From Isoetes taiwanensis (taxonomy: Eukaryota > Streptophyta > Lycopodiopsida > Isoetales > Isoetaceae): a stretch of 64,000 nucleotides of DNA. Of this stretch, positions 24,861-34,072 are shown piece after piece. The notes below the pieces were generated by a model that did not search any database, had not been told where the DNA came from, and was given only the letters and a program-made list of their open reading frames with translations. Made by a program: the position numbers and the translations under genes. Each line of letters begins with the position of its first letter. The first letter of the stretch is position 1. The stretch is from NCBI GenBank assembly GCA_021234155.1, contig JAJEKV010000003.1, positions 12,643,819 through 12,707,818 on the forward strand, in the 5' to 3' direction.

Positions 24861-24970
24861 ACTTTCTTATTTGCTGTCATATTAAAACTAAACACAAGTA
24901 CTCAATGCTTTACCACTCTTAAGTACATAAGTCATTATCTCTTTTCAAAGAGCATATTCTTTTTCAAGAA

Positions 24971-25038
24971 GGATCACACCAAGCGAATAGTACATATGCA
25001 ACAAAAATGGAACACACTAAATTCGCATTGTGTGATCC
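24971..25038. repeat. 68-bp hairpin repeat, copy 3
   Basis: Starts GGATCACACCAAGCGAAT, ends ATTCGCATTGTGTGATCC; same length and flanks as copy 2. Confidence 0.8.
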
Positions 25039-25158
25039 ACTTTCTTATTTGTTGTCAAATTAAAATTAAACACAAGTACCCCTTCTCATTTAATGCTTTA
25101 CCACCCCAAGTGCATAAAGTTATTAGTCCTTTTCAAAGAACATATCTTTTTTTAAGAA

Positions 25159-25183
25159 GAATCACATCAAGGGAATAATACAT
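25159..25183. repeat. 68-bp hairpin repeat, copy 4, left half
   Basis: GAATCACATCAAGGGAATAATACAT stops in the loop. The right half (ATGCAAAA...CATTTCGCATGGTGTGATA) resumes at 45746-45790, so the 20.56-kb Helentron-like and chromovirus complex inserted into this repeat. Confidence 0.75.
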
Positions 25184-26206
25184 TCCTAGGATGGGTCCTA
25201 TAGCATATCAAGTGGCCTTGAGCTTTTGTAAAATCGTTGAGTACAAAATGATACCCCTATTCGGGGTAGAACTTCTGAAAAAGCTTGAAACTAGACAATC
25301 ATCGAGAGCACAACGAACTAAGAACCACACGATAAAAGATGATCCATCCACTGTTTGGTCTATGCAAAAATGAGAAAAATTGGCAACCGCTTCTCACCGG
25401 GATGAAAAACCCCGCCCTTTCGGGTTTTCGAGGAAAACCCTAATAAGAAACGGTCGTCAATGCTCTCGAAGAATGCCGCTAACATACGTTTGCCGAGAAG
25501 TGAGGCGATAAAAACAACAAGATGGCTCTGATAACTGAGAGAACTGCGAGAAATGACCTGCAGTGAAAAGCCTGAAAAGAAGAATGATCCATTAGAAAGT
25601 TAGAAGCTACAGGCATAGGCACACATCAAAGCGCAATTTTCAAGAATATAATAGCACTCGGAGGCTCCAGGGCCACGCCGAGGAAGAAACACAGCCGACC
25701 AGTCGGGAACCGTCCGCGAGAACAGACCATCGCGGGAAAGAACATCCGACTAGTGCTGCCCCGGAGGCTATAGTGCCACGCCGAGAAGAAATTAAATAAC
25801 AAGTACAGTCTCGGAGGCTACAACGCCACGCCGAGAGAGAATGAAAATGAAACAATAACCTCGGAGGCCACAGTGCCACGCCGAGAGAAAATGAAAAATA
25901 AAAACACATATATTTGCAAAGAATATCGCAAAGAAACAATGGAGGACTGACAAATTAGAAACGAGCAACTGCAACAATGTAACAGAATAATGGAACACAA
26001 GAAAACGACATGACCTACTGCAGATGATTCATCAAGGGAGGGAGGATGAGGGAAACTGGTAGGATAAAGGAGGAGGAGAAAAACTAGCTCAAGAGAACGC
26101 CGATGAATGAAAATGAAAGAAAAGTCGAAATAAATAGGCGATGTGAGGAGAGACGTCCCCATCCAAGGAATGTCGGTTCTATTGCTATCGCAATAGAACC
26201 GTGGCA
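25184..26206 (+). mobile_element. Helentron-like non-autonomous element, copy 1
   Basis: The 5' end is TTCCTAGGATGGGTCC. Near the 3' end its inverse, CCCATCCAAGGAA (26158-26170, one mismatch), is followed by a perfect hairpin of 11-bp stem and TATC loop (26175-26200) and GTGGCA. Asymmetric terminal inverted repeats with the inner copy next to a 3' hairpin are the hallmark of Helentron/Helitron2 rolling-circle elements. It is joined head-to-tail to a second copy at 26206/26207, as rolling-circle replication often gives. There are no Rep or helicase motifs. The stretch 25380-25450 resembles, in inverse orientation, the 3' end of the LINE near 19290-19360. Confidence 0.7.
25650..25890. repeat. 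CTCGGAGGC...GCCACGCCGAG minisatellite
   Basis: Four or five imperfect units, each with a small stem formed by CTCGG and CCGAG, occur at about 25655, 25765, 25810 and 25860. Confidence 0.7.
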
Positions 26207-26784
26207 TTCCTAGGATGGGTCCTATAGCATATCAAGTGGCCGATAGAAGAGGAATATCCCTAAAAAGAGCAAACTACGCTGATGGGAGGAACAAGGAGAA
26301 AACAAAATGAAGAGAGAAAGTGGCAGAATAGGATGGCTACAATAGATCAGGAAAATGGGACAAACAAAAAGGCTAAGCAAAACTGATGGAGTGACCAGGG
26401 ATAATTCGAGCCAAGGGAAACCCCAGGCAAAACAAAAGGTTAGGGAGAAATGACAAAAAACTGAAGAACTAAAATGAAACAAAGGGCTGAGTGAACAAGT
26501 AAAAGAGAACACAAAACGGAACAACCTAGAGAAGAGTAAAAGAACAAATAATAGGAGAGAAAAGGAGAAAACACGACTGAACAAACCAAATACACAAAGT
26601 AGAAACATAAAATAAGTGGGACGAAAGATTAAGACCAACAAGAAATGCTAAAGCAAAAGGGAGTTGATGGTACAAATTTGAAACAAAAAATGACAAGAAA
26701 AACTCGGATCAAACATGTCAAACAAGTTGAACTGAGTAAGAAAGCTAACGGGTTACCGAGGCAATGAAAACGTCGCAGACAAAC

Positions 26785-28434
26785 TGTGACGTTCTAGCAC
26801 AGTATACGGTCCCAGGACGTATACTGTACTGCCCCGTCACGCGTACACGCCACTCCGACTGACGTGTACGCCGACGTGTAGCCAAGTGGGTAGCCCCTAG
26901 GGGGCAACTTGCTAAGAATGTGCATTAGTATTAATGTGCACATTTTCCAATGTACACATTAATGTGGGCACACATTCCCATGTGGCCACTTGATGCCAAG
27001 TGGGCCATACCCAAGTGTGCAATTAATGTGCACATTTACCAATGTACACATTAATGTGGGCACATTTGGCCACCTAGCCATTAAAGGCAAGTGGGCCCAT
27101 TCCCAATTATCCCACATGCCTAAAGGGGATAATTGGAAACCCTAGCCACCCCCATGTCTATTTAAGGAGGGAAACCCTAACCTACCCATTTTTCGTTTCT
27201 AGGGTTTTAGAGCTCTGTTTTGGCTGCCTCAAGAGCCAAAACCGCCTCCCAGACTCTGCCTGGGAGAATTGCACCATTCGTTTCCCTTGATTCGAACGTT
27301 TCAGCAGGATGGTCGAGCTCAGGTCAGGAGGAGCCGCTCAAGGATCAGGTATTTAGGCAATTTAATAGCTTAAACCATCTTTTAGTCATTGAATCAGTAG
27401 GTTTAGCCTATTAAATTGCCCATAGTAGCCCTCTAGATCTCTAGATACCAGACTCTAACTAAAGAACCTAACTCTATGATATAGATTAGATCTTGTTCTT
27501 TAGTTCTCTCATGATGTATGTGGATGATGTATCTCTATGAACTCCTTGTATTGGGAAGGGGGGGTAGAGACCTAAAGCTTGGTAGTAGATGCTCCTAGAT
27601 TAGCCTCTCTAGCACACTATAGATTCGGCCTGTGCACAAGAACCACACCTGGTTGAGGGTGGAGGGGCCAGACTGGCTGAGAAGGAGGTTCATGTTCTGA
27701 CTCTTGAACGATCCCTCTGGTGTGTAAGGCCTACCAGGGATCATTGTGACTAGGTCTAATGGCTTACCACTGAGTGTGGGTAAGGCATGGACTCGACACC
27801 CGTGAAGTGGTGTACACTTTCCAGTGGGTTCAGTCGAATACGGGCAGTGGCCCTCTAGTCACCTTGAGTCAAGATGCGATCTCCTCGAGGGAGTGATCCC
27901 TTCCTGCCCCATCGGAACTGGGGGGATGAAACCCAGGAATAGCCCCTTTGGCTATGCATCCGGCGGGCTACATTCCGGTTCCGACACTTTTCAACCTACT
28001 CTGCAAAGTGTGCACAGGAGGGGCGGATGGAGTGGACAACCCTATGCCATGTTCATATGCCAGCCAAATCCATTGCCATGAATTCTGTCTGCAATGAACT
28101 CTGGAGACCCAAGCCGTCAGTCCATACCCTTGAGTCTGAGCCTTGGGTAGGACTCCCCATATGTATCGTGCTCACCTTTGTCTATGCAGATGTGATGGAC
28201 CACCCTTCGAGGTGGATATGTGCTTATGCTATATACTGACATGTATGTTTACGCTTTCGCAGCTAGGTAGGCCCTGAGGGAGACGGGGTAAAATGACCCC
28301 TTCACTCTTCCCACTGGAACCCGTCTCGGTTGCAGTGCCATGTGGAGGGCCCTGTATCAGCATGGAGCTGGTATGGGGGATGAACTCCTGTTTGTATACG
28401 GTGAGTGCACCGTATATGAGAAGGGGACGTCACA
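26785..28434 (+). repeat. 5' LTR
   Basis: Bounded by the 8-bp inverted repeat TGTGACGT/ACGTCACA. A TATA-like CTATTTAAG lies at 27158-27166. Upstream, a block around AATGTGCACATT..CAATGTACACATTAATGTGGG is present twice, which could be a duplicated regulatory region. Confidence 0.95.
27158..27166 (+). promoter_or_regulatory. TATA-like box of the LTR promoter
   Basis: CTATTTAAG followed by GGAGGGAAACCC; the same site is at 39154-39162 in the 3' LTR. It would start the genomic transcript about 30 nt downstream, which is inferred. Confidence 0.5.
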
Positions 28435-28435
28435 G

Positions 28436-28447
28436 TGGTATCAGAGC
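28436..28447 (+). other. Primer-binding site for initiator tRNA-Met
   Basis: TGGTATCAGAGC, one base after the LTR, is complementary to the 3' end of plant initiator tRNA-Met, the usual primer of plant LTR retrotransposons. Confidence 0.9.
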
Positions 28448-28638
28448 AATATTCTTGGTGACCAAGAGCAAAGCACTGACCATGCTCCCATTAGTACTAA
28501 CTTGATAGGATCCTTAAACCTCGAAAAGTGGGAAAATTTTTTCTCATTTTTGTAGTTCATGCTAAGCTAGTAACAGTTAAAATGAATGAAAACATAAAAA
28601 GACTAAAATTGGTGAGCTAACCTTCAAAAAGTAGGGTG

Positions 28639-28705
28639 GTCTCACACGTCGCGCCAGAACAGATAATGAGATTCTCATTTTCGGGCTGGGCGCAGCGTGT
28701 GAGAC
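28639..28705. repeat. 67-bp palindrome 1 (upstream of H3-like gene)
   Basis: Arms GTCTCACACG and CGTGTGAGAC are followed inward by GCGCC/GGGCGC and by AATGAGATTCTCATT at the centre. The whole unit can fold into one long interrupted hairpin. Confidence 0.9.
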
Positions 28706-28840
28706 ATTTAGCTTGGAACATTAAGAAATGTCATGAATCACAGTAAAATAACTCGATAATTCTAATTTTAAGCTAAGAATCAGTAGAATTCGCATGTTAT
28801 ATGTTTAACAAGTACAAAATTTAGTAGTGGGTCCCACCAT

Positions 28841-28907
28841 GTCTCACACATCGCGCCAGGACAGGAAATGAGATTTTCATTTTCGGGCTGGGTGCAACGT
28901 GTGAGAC
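28841..28907. repeat. 67-bp palindrome 2 (upstream of H3-like gene)
   Basis: Same unit as at 28639 with a few substitutions (CACACATCGCGCC..GGGTGCAACGTGTGAGAC), 202 bp further on. Confidence 0.9.
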
Positions 28908-28980
28908 CTTGTTTAATTAGGTGTTTTAGATGTTTTAGGCCACCCAGAAAGGTAGTTGAAAGTTGACCTAAAAATTGCCC

Positions 28981-28990
28981 CTATAAATAG
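28981..28990 (+). promoter_or_regulatory. TATA box of the H3-like gene
   Basis: CTATAAATAG, 114 nt before the ATG. The leader that follows (ACCCTGC..TTTTGCC..GGCGATCTTC) resembles the leader of the next gene, which has the same box. Confidence 0.65.
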
Positions 28991-29094
28991 ACCTCACCCC
29001 CCCCCCCATTTTCGCGTACCCTGCTTAGAAAAATCCGCTCTCTTTTGCCAAGGCGATCTTCTGGCGCATAGCTCGGATCGGCGAACCGTCAAGC

Positions 29095-30335
29095 ATGGCC
29101 CGCACAAAACAGACAGCTAGGAAGCCTCGCCGAAGCGGATCGTCTAGTGCCAGCGACCCCGGCCTCATCCAGACCATACTCCGAGAACGCCTTTTTCGCC
29201 AAGGGGAATCCTCTTCCAGCGAGGAGGCAGGATCGGATCGGAGCGACCAAACAGAGGTCATAGAGGAGGAGCGGCCAGACATTATGGAGCAAATTCTCGA
29301 GGAGATCGCAGAGGAGGAGAGGAGAAGCAGGGAGCTCCGGGAACAGATAGGGCAGCCGACAGTCGAGGAGCAACTCGAGGCTTGGGCCCGTCTGCAGGAG
29401 GAGGAGGAGGAGAGAGAGAGGCAGCGACAGCCGCGGCTTAGCCCTGCCGAAGAAGCAGACCTCGCGGCCTTCATCAGTAAGTATGAAGACAAGGAGCGCC
29501 GCCGGGAGCAGAGGACGAAGAACCGGGAAGACGATCCAACCATAGCCGGCGGGCCAAAGAAGAGGAAGGCCAAGGGCATCAAGGCGGGCGGCAGAAGAGT
29601 CGTCAAGGTTGGTAAGCGGGCGGAGGGCCCCGTCATCAACGAGCCGTCAGGTGAACAGACCCCGTCTTCGACCGACGACTCAGACGATGATTACGTCCCC
29701 AACACAGAGGGGGCGAGTTCTTCAAAACCCCCGCCCGTGGAGAAGGAGGTACCCGAGCAGGTAGTACCTGATGAGCAGCAGCCTGGACAGCCGCAGAAGC
29801 CCCCACCTTTCCCGACGTGGGATAGGGTTAAAGCCCCGCGACCACAACGGGAGGCCTACGTGATAGACCCGGTCAAGGTCTATCAGAAGAGGATTAAGGA
29901 GCACAACGCCTATATGGCGAAGTGGGAGGCATACAATGCCTATTACCAGCAGCACAGGGTACGGACAATTGAAGGCGGACACCCGACGAGGAGTCAGACC
30001 CTGAAGCCGCCACCACCAAAGCCCAAGCCTCCCAGAGCACCAGGAAAGAAGCGGAGCAAGGGCAAGCAGAAGGAGCAGAGAGCCCTCAAAGAAATCCGGC
30101 ACTTTCAAAAGAGTTACGGGCTCTTGATTCCCCCTTGGTCCGTGAAGTCATGCAGGAGTACAACACGGACATGCGAGTGACCGACGAGATGCTGCTGTGC
30201 TTACAGGAGGCAGCAGAGGCAAAAATAGTGCAGCATTTTGAAGATTCGACGGCCTGCACAGTACACGCAAAGAGGGTCACCCTCATGAGGCAGGATATGT
30301 ATCTTGCCAGGCACATCAAGGGAGAACGCCCTTGA
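29095..30335 (+). pseudogene. Retrotransposon-encoded giant histone H3-like protein
   Basis: The ATG (context AAGCATGGCC) opens a 361-codon frame. Residues 1-10 read MARTKQTARK, identical to the histone H3 tail through Lys9; Ser10 is replaced by Pro. Residues of about 15-330 are a charged linker: Ser/Glu-rich, then a Glu/Arg coiled-coil-like stretch, a basic GPKKRKAKG patch (possible nuclear signal), acidic DDSDDDY and Pro-rich parts. At about 331-348 [17 protein letters not shown] matches the H3 alpha-N helix. At a CCCCC run (30130-30134) the frame breaks, and the fold continues in the frame 30135-30335. There [48 protein letters not shown] and terminal GERP follow helices 1-3 of H3. Loop 1 length equals that of canonical H3, not CENH3. 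Between LLI and LVRE the spacing is shorter than in H3. The break could be a one-base indel, a small deletion, or recoding. The gene lies between PBS and gag, so it is part of the element. Confidence 0.88.
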
Positions 30336-30477
30336 GATTTTGTAAATAACCGAAATTTTTGTTAATATAAGGAATTTTGTGGATAACTAATGTGTTTAAT
30401 CTAGCTTTTAAGTTAAGTTATAGAATTCTAGCTTTTGTTTTGATAAAATTGGAGTTTTTGAGCAAAATTGAGACGAT

Positions 30478-30544
30478 GTCTCACACGTCGCGCCAGGACA
30501 GAAAATGAGATTTTCATTTTCGGGCTGGGCGCAACGTGTGAGAC
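30478..30544. repeat. 67-bp palindrome 3
   Basis: GTCTCACACGTCGCGCCAGG...GGGCGCAACGTGTGAGAC; near-identical to palindromes 1 and 2. Confidence 0.9.
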
Positions 30545-30676
30545 CATGCCCAAAAATTCCCAAAACAGCTCCAAATCGACCAAATAAGGGGTCAATTCTG
30601 CCTAACTCGACGAGTTTAGTAGAATTACAACCTTAGATCACCCAAATTGATTAAGTCTAGCCCATTTAGGACCCAT

Positions 30677-30743
30677 GTCTCACACGTCGCGCCAGGGCAG
30701 AAAATGAACTTCTCATTATCGGTCTGGGCGCAACGTGTGAGAC
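30677..30743. repeat. 67-bp palindrome 4
   Basis: Same unit, 199 bp after palindrome 3, with changes at the loop (GAACTTCTCATTATC). Confidence 0.9.
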
Positions 30744-30922
30744 CTCGCACCATTTTCTTCACCAAATGATCTCCAATTTGTTGCAATAGGTTCATTAGTC
30801 CATCCTAGCATGCTCAAACCCTAGAAGTAGTCTTCAAACTCGCAATTGCACCCTTTAATAGATCAGAATCATCCAATCTCAGTAAATTCTAGGTCATCCA
30901 AAAATTAGGGTTTTTCCCTTTT

Positions 30923-30932
30923 CTATAAATAG
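30923..30932 (+). promoter_or_regulatory. TATA box of the 508-codon gene
   Basis: CTATAAATAG, 123 nt before the ATG at 31046; identical to the box at 28981. Confidence 0.65.
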
Positions 30933-31045
30933 GTCCTCCATTTCTCAATTAGCACCCTGCAAGTTTGCTCTCCACTGCTTAGGCGATCTTCCAGCTCCCT
31001 GAGGCGCTTCTGCATCCGTTTGATACTCTCTTCTTCGCTACATCA

Positions 31046-32572
31046 ATGGCCACTGCTGACTTCAGGCGATGGTACAGCGCCAGTGCCCATGCTGCTGAAG
31101 CAGATGTCAATGACATCTTCCAAGTCTTTGGGAAAGAAATTGATATCCAAGCTACGCTAAATGCAACCCCAGCATATAGGCAAGTGTTAGCAGAGTTTCA
31201 AGCTAGGGTAGGACCCTCCCTTGTTCAGGTTCCCCCTTGCATAGGCTATTTTGTTCCCCGCCCATCCCTTCAAGCAGCCTTGGGTGATGTCCCCAACATC
31301 GCCAAGTACTTAACTAACAAGGCGCAGAGGCTACCTGACTACATGGTCCTGACAGCTAACAGGACCAAGTATTTCTCCTACACCGCCGCCTTAGCCATCT
31401 TCCGATCCCACCATGCTGAAAACCCATTGGGGGCAACCTCTATCCCTCCGATGGAGGTGGACCCCATAGCAGTGCAAGCAGAAGAGCAGATGCTTCTGCA
31501 GTATCAGCAAGAGCAGGAAGGAAGGGAAGAAGAAGAGGAGTCGGACGACGAGGAGTACACGGAGCTCGACTCAGACGAAGAACGGCGCCAAGCGGAGGAG
31601 GAGCTGGCCAACATGGAGCGGAGCCGGCAGACCCTTAGAGTTGCGCCCCCACTTGGGCTAGGCATCACAAGCCTAGCCCCTATCATCATCGACGGAGAGG
31701 AGTATCTACTCCTCAGCGACATCCAGAACCTGCCGGAATGCAGAGAGAGGGAGCTCAGACTCGATGAACTGCTCCATCAACTATGGCAGCAACCAGAAAT
31801 GGACGACTTCATCGTCCGGGGAGCCTCAGACTTCCCGCTTCAAGTACGGGAAGCCGACACCTACACAGGGGAGTCGACTTCCGACATCCAGGCCTACAGC
31901 AGCATCAGGCAAATGATGGAGGAGCAAGAGCTGCCAACGGAGGAGGAGTTCCTCGCCCTCCAGGAACAGATGGGGATTCGTGGGAAGACCACGAGCATTC
32001 TAATGCCGAGGCCTTCGACACCACCTCCATCAAGGGGAGCAGGAATCGACCTCAGGCGAGTCGACTCCACAATTGAAGACTACCGGGAGCTCACCGAGAT
32101 AGAGGTCGACGAATACGTCGGGCGGCATAGAGCAGGAGGCCAAACAAGTGGAGAATCATCCGCCACGCACAACGACAGATCCCTGAGGTACTACCTGCCG
32201 CTGCTGCTAGATGGGAGAGTAGCGGTGATACACCGCAAGTTCAGCCCCAGAGGAGAAGAAGGAGTGTTCATGCTTATTGCACTCTCAGGCTTCGGCAGGC
32301 ATGCTCGCATAGCGCCAAATGTCGATTATGCTGTCCTGGTCAAGAGAGCAATGGCACTTGACCTCTTCGACTTCGCCATACCCCATCGACGTCAGGCGAG
32401 ATTGGCGGTGACCGTGGCCCTTACAACCGACCGCAGAGTGGAAGAACTGGCGAGAGCCTTGCAGGGCGGCTCGTCAGCAAGCGTCATCAGGAACTTGGGT
32501 CATTCGGTAGGAACGGCCCAAGTTAAGAAGTTCCTTGAGGACAACCCGTCTTACCGGCAATTTCAAGACTAG
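31046..32572 (+). CDS. Unknown 508-residue chromovirus accessory protein
   Basis: One intact frame with a good start context (CATCAATGGCC) and no stop over 1.5 kb. Residues 1-135 look globular (DFRRWYSASAHAAEADVNDI...IGYFVPRPSLQAAL). Residues of about 155-195 are very acidic (EEEEESDDEEYTELDSDEE), followed by Glu-rich helices. Residues of about 375-508 look globular again (YYLPLLLDGRVAVIHRKFS...FDFAIPHRRQARLAVTVAL). I recognise no domain, and it has no zinc knuckle, capsid or envelope features such as a signal peptide or membrane span. The acidic block resembles those of histone chaperones in composition only. It stays intact while gag-pol has stops, and it lies directly after the H3-like gene with a matching promoter, so the two may act together. 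That is inference. Confidence 0.75.
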   Translation: MATADFRRWYSASAHAAEADVNDIFQVFGKEIDIQATLNATPAYRQVLAEFQARVGPSLVQVPPCIGYFVPRPSLQAALGDVPNIAKYLTNKAQRLPDYMVLTANRTKYFSYTAALAIFRSHHAENPLGATSIPPMEVDPIAVQAEEQMLLQYQQEQEGREEEEESDDEEYTELDSDEERRQAEEELANMERSRQTLRVAPPLGLGITSLAPIIIDGEEYLLLSDIQNLPECRERELRLDELLHQLWQQPEMDDFIVRGASDFPLQVREADTYTGESTSDIQAYSSIRQMMEEQELPTEEEFLALQEQMGIRGKTTSILMPRPSTPPPSRGAGIDLRRVDSTIEDYRELTEIEVDEYVGRHRAGGQTSGESSATHNDRSLRYYLPLLLDGRVAVIHRKFSPRGEEGVFMLIALSGFGRHARIAPNVDYAVLVKRAMALDLFDFAIPHRRQARLAVTVALTTDRRVEELARALQGGSSASVIRNLGHSVGTAQVKKFLEDNPSYRQFQD

Positions 32573-32740
32573 TTAGACTCTTGATCCCGGAGACTTTTGT
32601 ACTGAAATATTATATAATATAAATATAATTTCTTTTGCACTTTAAATGTTTGGTTGATATATTTTGCCCCACAACTATACCAACAAACATAAACAATGCA
32701 AGAGAACAAGTAGAACTAACCATATAGCCATGAATTACTT
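32573..32740 (+). other. Spacer between accessory gene and gag
   Basis: Short AT-rich spacer with TATATAATATAAATATAA near 32610. It ends in ACTTGTGTATGCAG, which looks like a 3' splice site just inside the open gag frame. Confidence 0.4.
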
Positions 32741-34072
32741 GTGTATGCAGTTAGAGGCCTAGGCTCAGGGGAACGACAACGCCAAGACCTTAGGGAAGAA
32801 CAGAGTCCGCCCAGGCCACCTCCGGCAAGGAACCTCTTTGAGGAATTTGGACCCATGACCCCAGAAGAGGAAATATCCCAGATGAGGACGGACCTTGAGC
32901 AGATAAAGGCTTTGCTAGCCGCACAAGCAGGAGCGGGCTCGGTGGGCAACGCTCAAGTGCCGCAAGCATCAACTCGAAAAACAGGAAGGGACAAGAAGAG
33001 GAGCAAGAGAGGGAGGTCCCCCAGCTCGGACACCTCCGACTCAAGCTCAGATTCAGACTCCGACTCCGAGGAAGAGGAAGAGCAGGCCCAGGACCGAACA
33101 GATGGAAGGCAAGGGAACGCTGCAGATAGAAGGCAGAGAGACACCAGAGCCTCTGATTATCAGAAGAAGGTAGATTCTGCATTGGGAAATGTATGGAAAG
33201 CCCAGAAACTGGAACAGTTCTCGGGGGAGAACAGGTCAGGATTAGAAGCAGAGGCATGGCTGGACGAAATGAGCGAGTACGGCAATGCTTATGGCATGAA
33301 AGATAAAGACAAAGGCAGAGTAGCAACAGCCAACTTGAAAGGGGCCGCACGGATTTGGTGGAAGGGTTATGCAAAGGCACATGGCTTAAGCAGGGATGCT
33401 TGTAACTTCAGAAAGTTTGCTAAAGCCTTCAAGCGCCATTACGTCCCAAGGGAGCACAAGTCCAGCATGATGCAGCAGTTCTACAGGTTGCAACAGGGAA
33501 ACAAATCAGTCCAGAAATATACAGAGGAATTCATGAGGCTGAGGCTGTACGTGCCAAAGTTGGGTGAGAAGCATGCAGTAGAAAGCTACATTGAGGGCCT
33601 GAATGAGGAGATCCGCAAGCTTGTAAGGGCAATAAATCCTAAGACAGTATCAGAAGCAGAGTCCAAGGCAATAAGCTTGCAAGGAATAGGACCTCAGAAT
33701 AGCGGGCAGAGGCAGCAACATTACCAGGATAAAGGCAAGGCAACAGGGAGTTATAGCCCTAGGGCAGCCAGCCCAGGTCCAGCTAGAGCCCCATATGGTG
33801 GTAATCAGGGGAAGCAGCAGGAGAAAAAGCAGGTGTCCTTCAAGGACAAGCAGGAGGGGTCAAACTACTCCAAAGCAGTACGATCCTTTTTGCAGGCTAT
33901 GCCCAAGGAAAAGAGGCAGGAGTGCATAGAAAAGCAGCTTTGCTTCAGGTGCTTCCAGCCAGGCCATAGGACAACGAACTGCCCCTACGTCATGAGTGCA
34001 GCACTAGCGGAGTTGGGAGAGTGGGACACCCTGTCCGACGACGACGGCGAGGAAGCCCGCGACTACATTTAG
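32741..34072 (+). CDS. Chromovirus Gag polyprotein region
   Basis: The frame is open from 32741; the first in-frame ATG is at 32855. Order: charged N-terminus (about residues 1-75), a Ser/Asp-rich acidic linker (about 95-125), then the Ty3-type capsid domain, and a nucleocapsid zinc knuckle CFRCFQPGHRTTNC near residue 400. The capsid domain runs from about residue 155 to 305 and includes AWLDEMSEYGNAYGMKDKDK, LKGAARIWWKGYA, FRKFAKAFKRHYVP and YTEEFMRLRLYVPKLGE. Gag forms the particle that packages the RNA. A possible splice acceptor at 32749-32750 (TATGCAG) precedes the domain, so the true N-terminus may come from a spliced leader. The frame ends with TAG at 34070 but stays in phase with pol. 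Confidence 0.88.
   Translation: MYAVRGLGSGERQRQDLREEQSPPRPPPARNLFEEFGPMTPEEEISQMRTDLEQIKALLAAQAGAGSVGNAQVPQASTRKTGRDKKRSKRGRSPSSDTSDSSSDSDSDSEEEEEQAQDRTDGRQGNAADRRQRDTRASDYQKKVDSALGNVWKAQKLEQFSGENRSGLEAEAWLDEMSEYGNAYGMKDKDKGRVATANLKGAARIWWKGYAKAHGLSRDACNFRKFAKAFKRHYVPREHKSSMMQQFYRLQQGNKSVQKYTEEFMRLRLYVPKLGEKHAVESYIEGLNEEIRKLVRAINPKTVSEAESKAISLQGIGPQNSGQRQQHYQDKGKATGSYSPRAASPGPARAPYGGNQGKQQEKKQVSFKDKQEGSNYSKAVRSFLQAMPKEKRQECIEKQLCFRCFQPGHRTTNCPYVMSAALAELGEWDTLSDDDGEEARDYI

Larger units (their letters stand above)
30336..31045 (+). promoter_or_regulatory. Intergenic cassette: 3' region of H3-like gene and promoter of the next gene
   Basis: This stretch holds palindromes 3 and 4 and a second CTATAAATAG box. 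Its layout copies the one before the H3-like gene: two palindromes about 200 bp apart, then TATA box, then a leader with CCCTGC, TTTGCTCTC and GGCGATCTTC. I infer a duplicated promoter module. Confidence 0.6.

Noticed and set aside
27220-28505. Small open frames inside the LTRs (64-85 codons)
   Set aside because: They are present in both LTRs only because the LTRs are copies; no domain or codon bias supports them.
29025-29639. 204-codon minus-strand frame opposite the H3-like gene
   Set aside because: It is Ser/Leu-rich and is the antisense shadow of the Glu/Arg-rich linker.
29095-30335. Centromeric histone (CENH3) interpretation
   Set aside because: The tail is canonical H3, loop 1 has canonical length, and the C-terminus ends GERP rather than a CENH3-like end; LLIP alone recalls CENH3.
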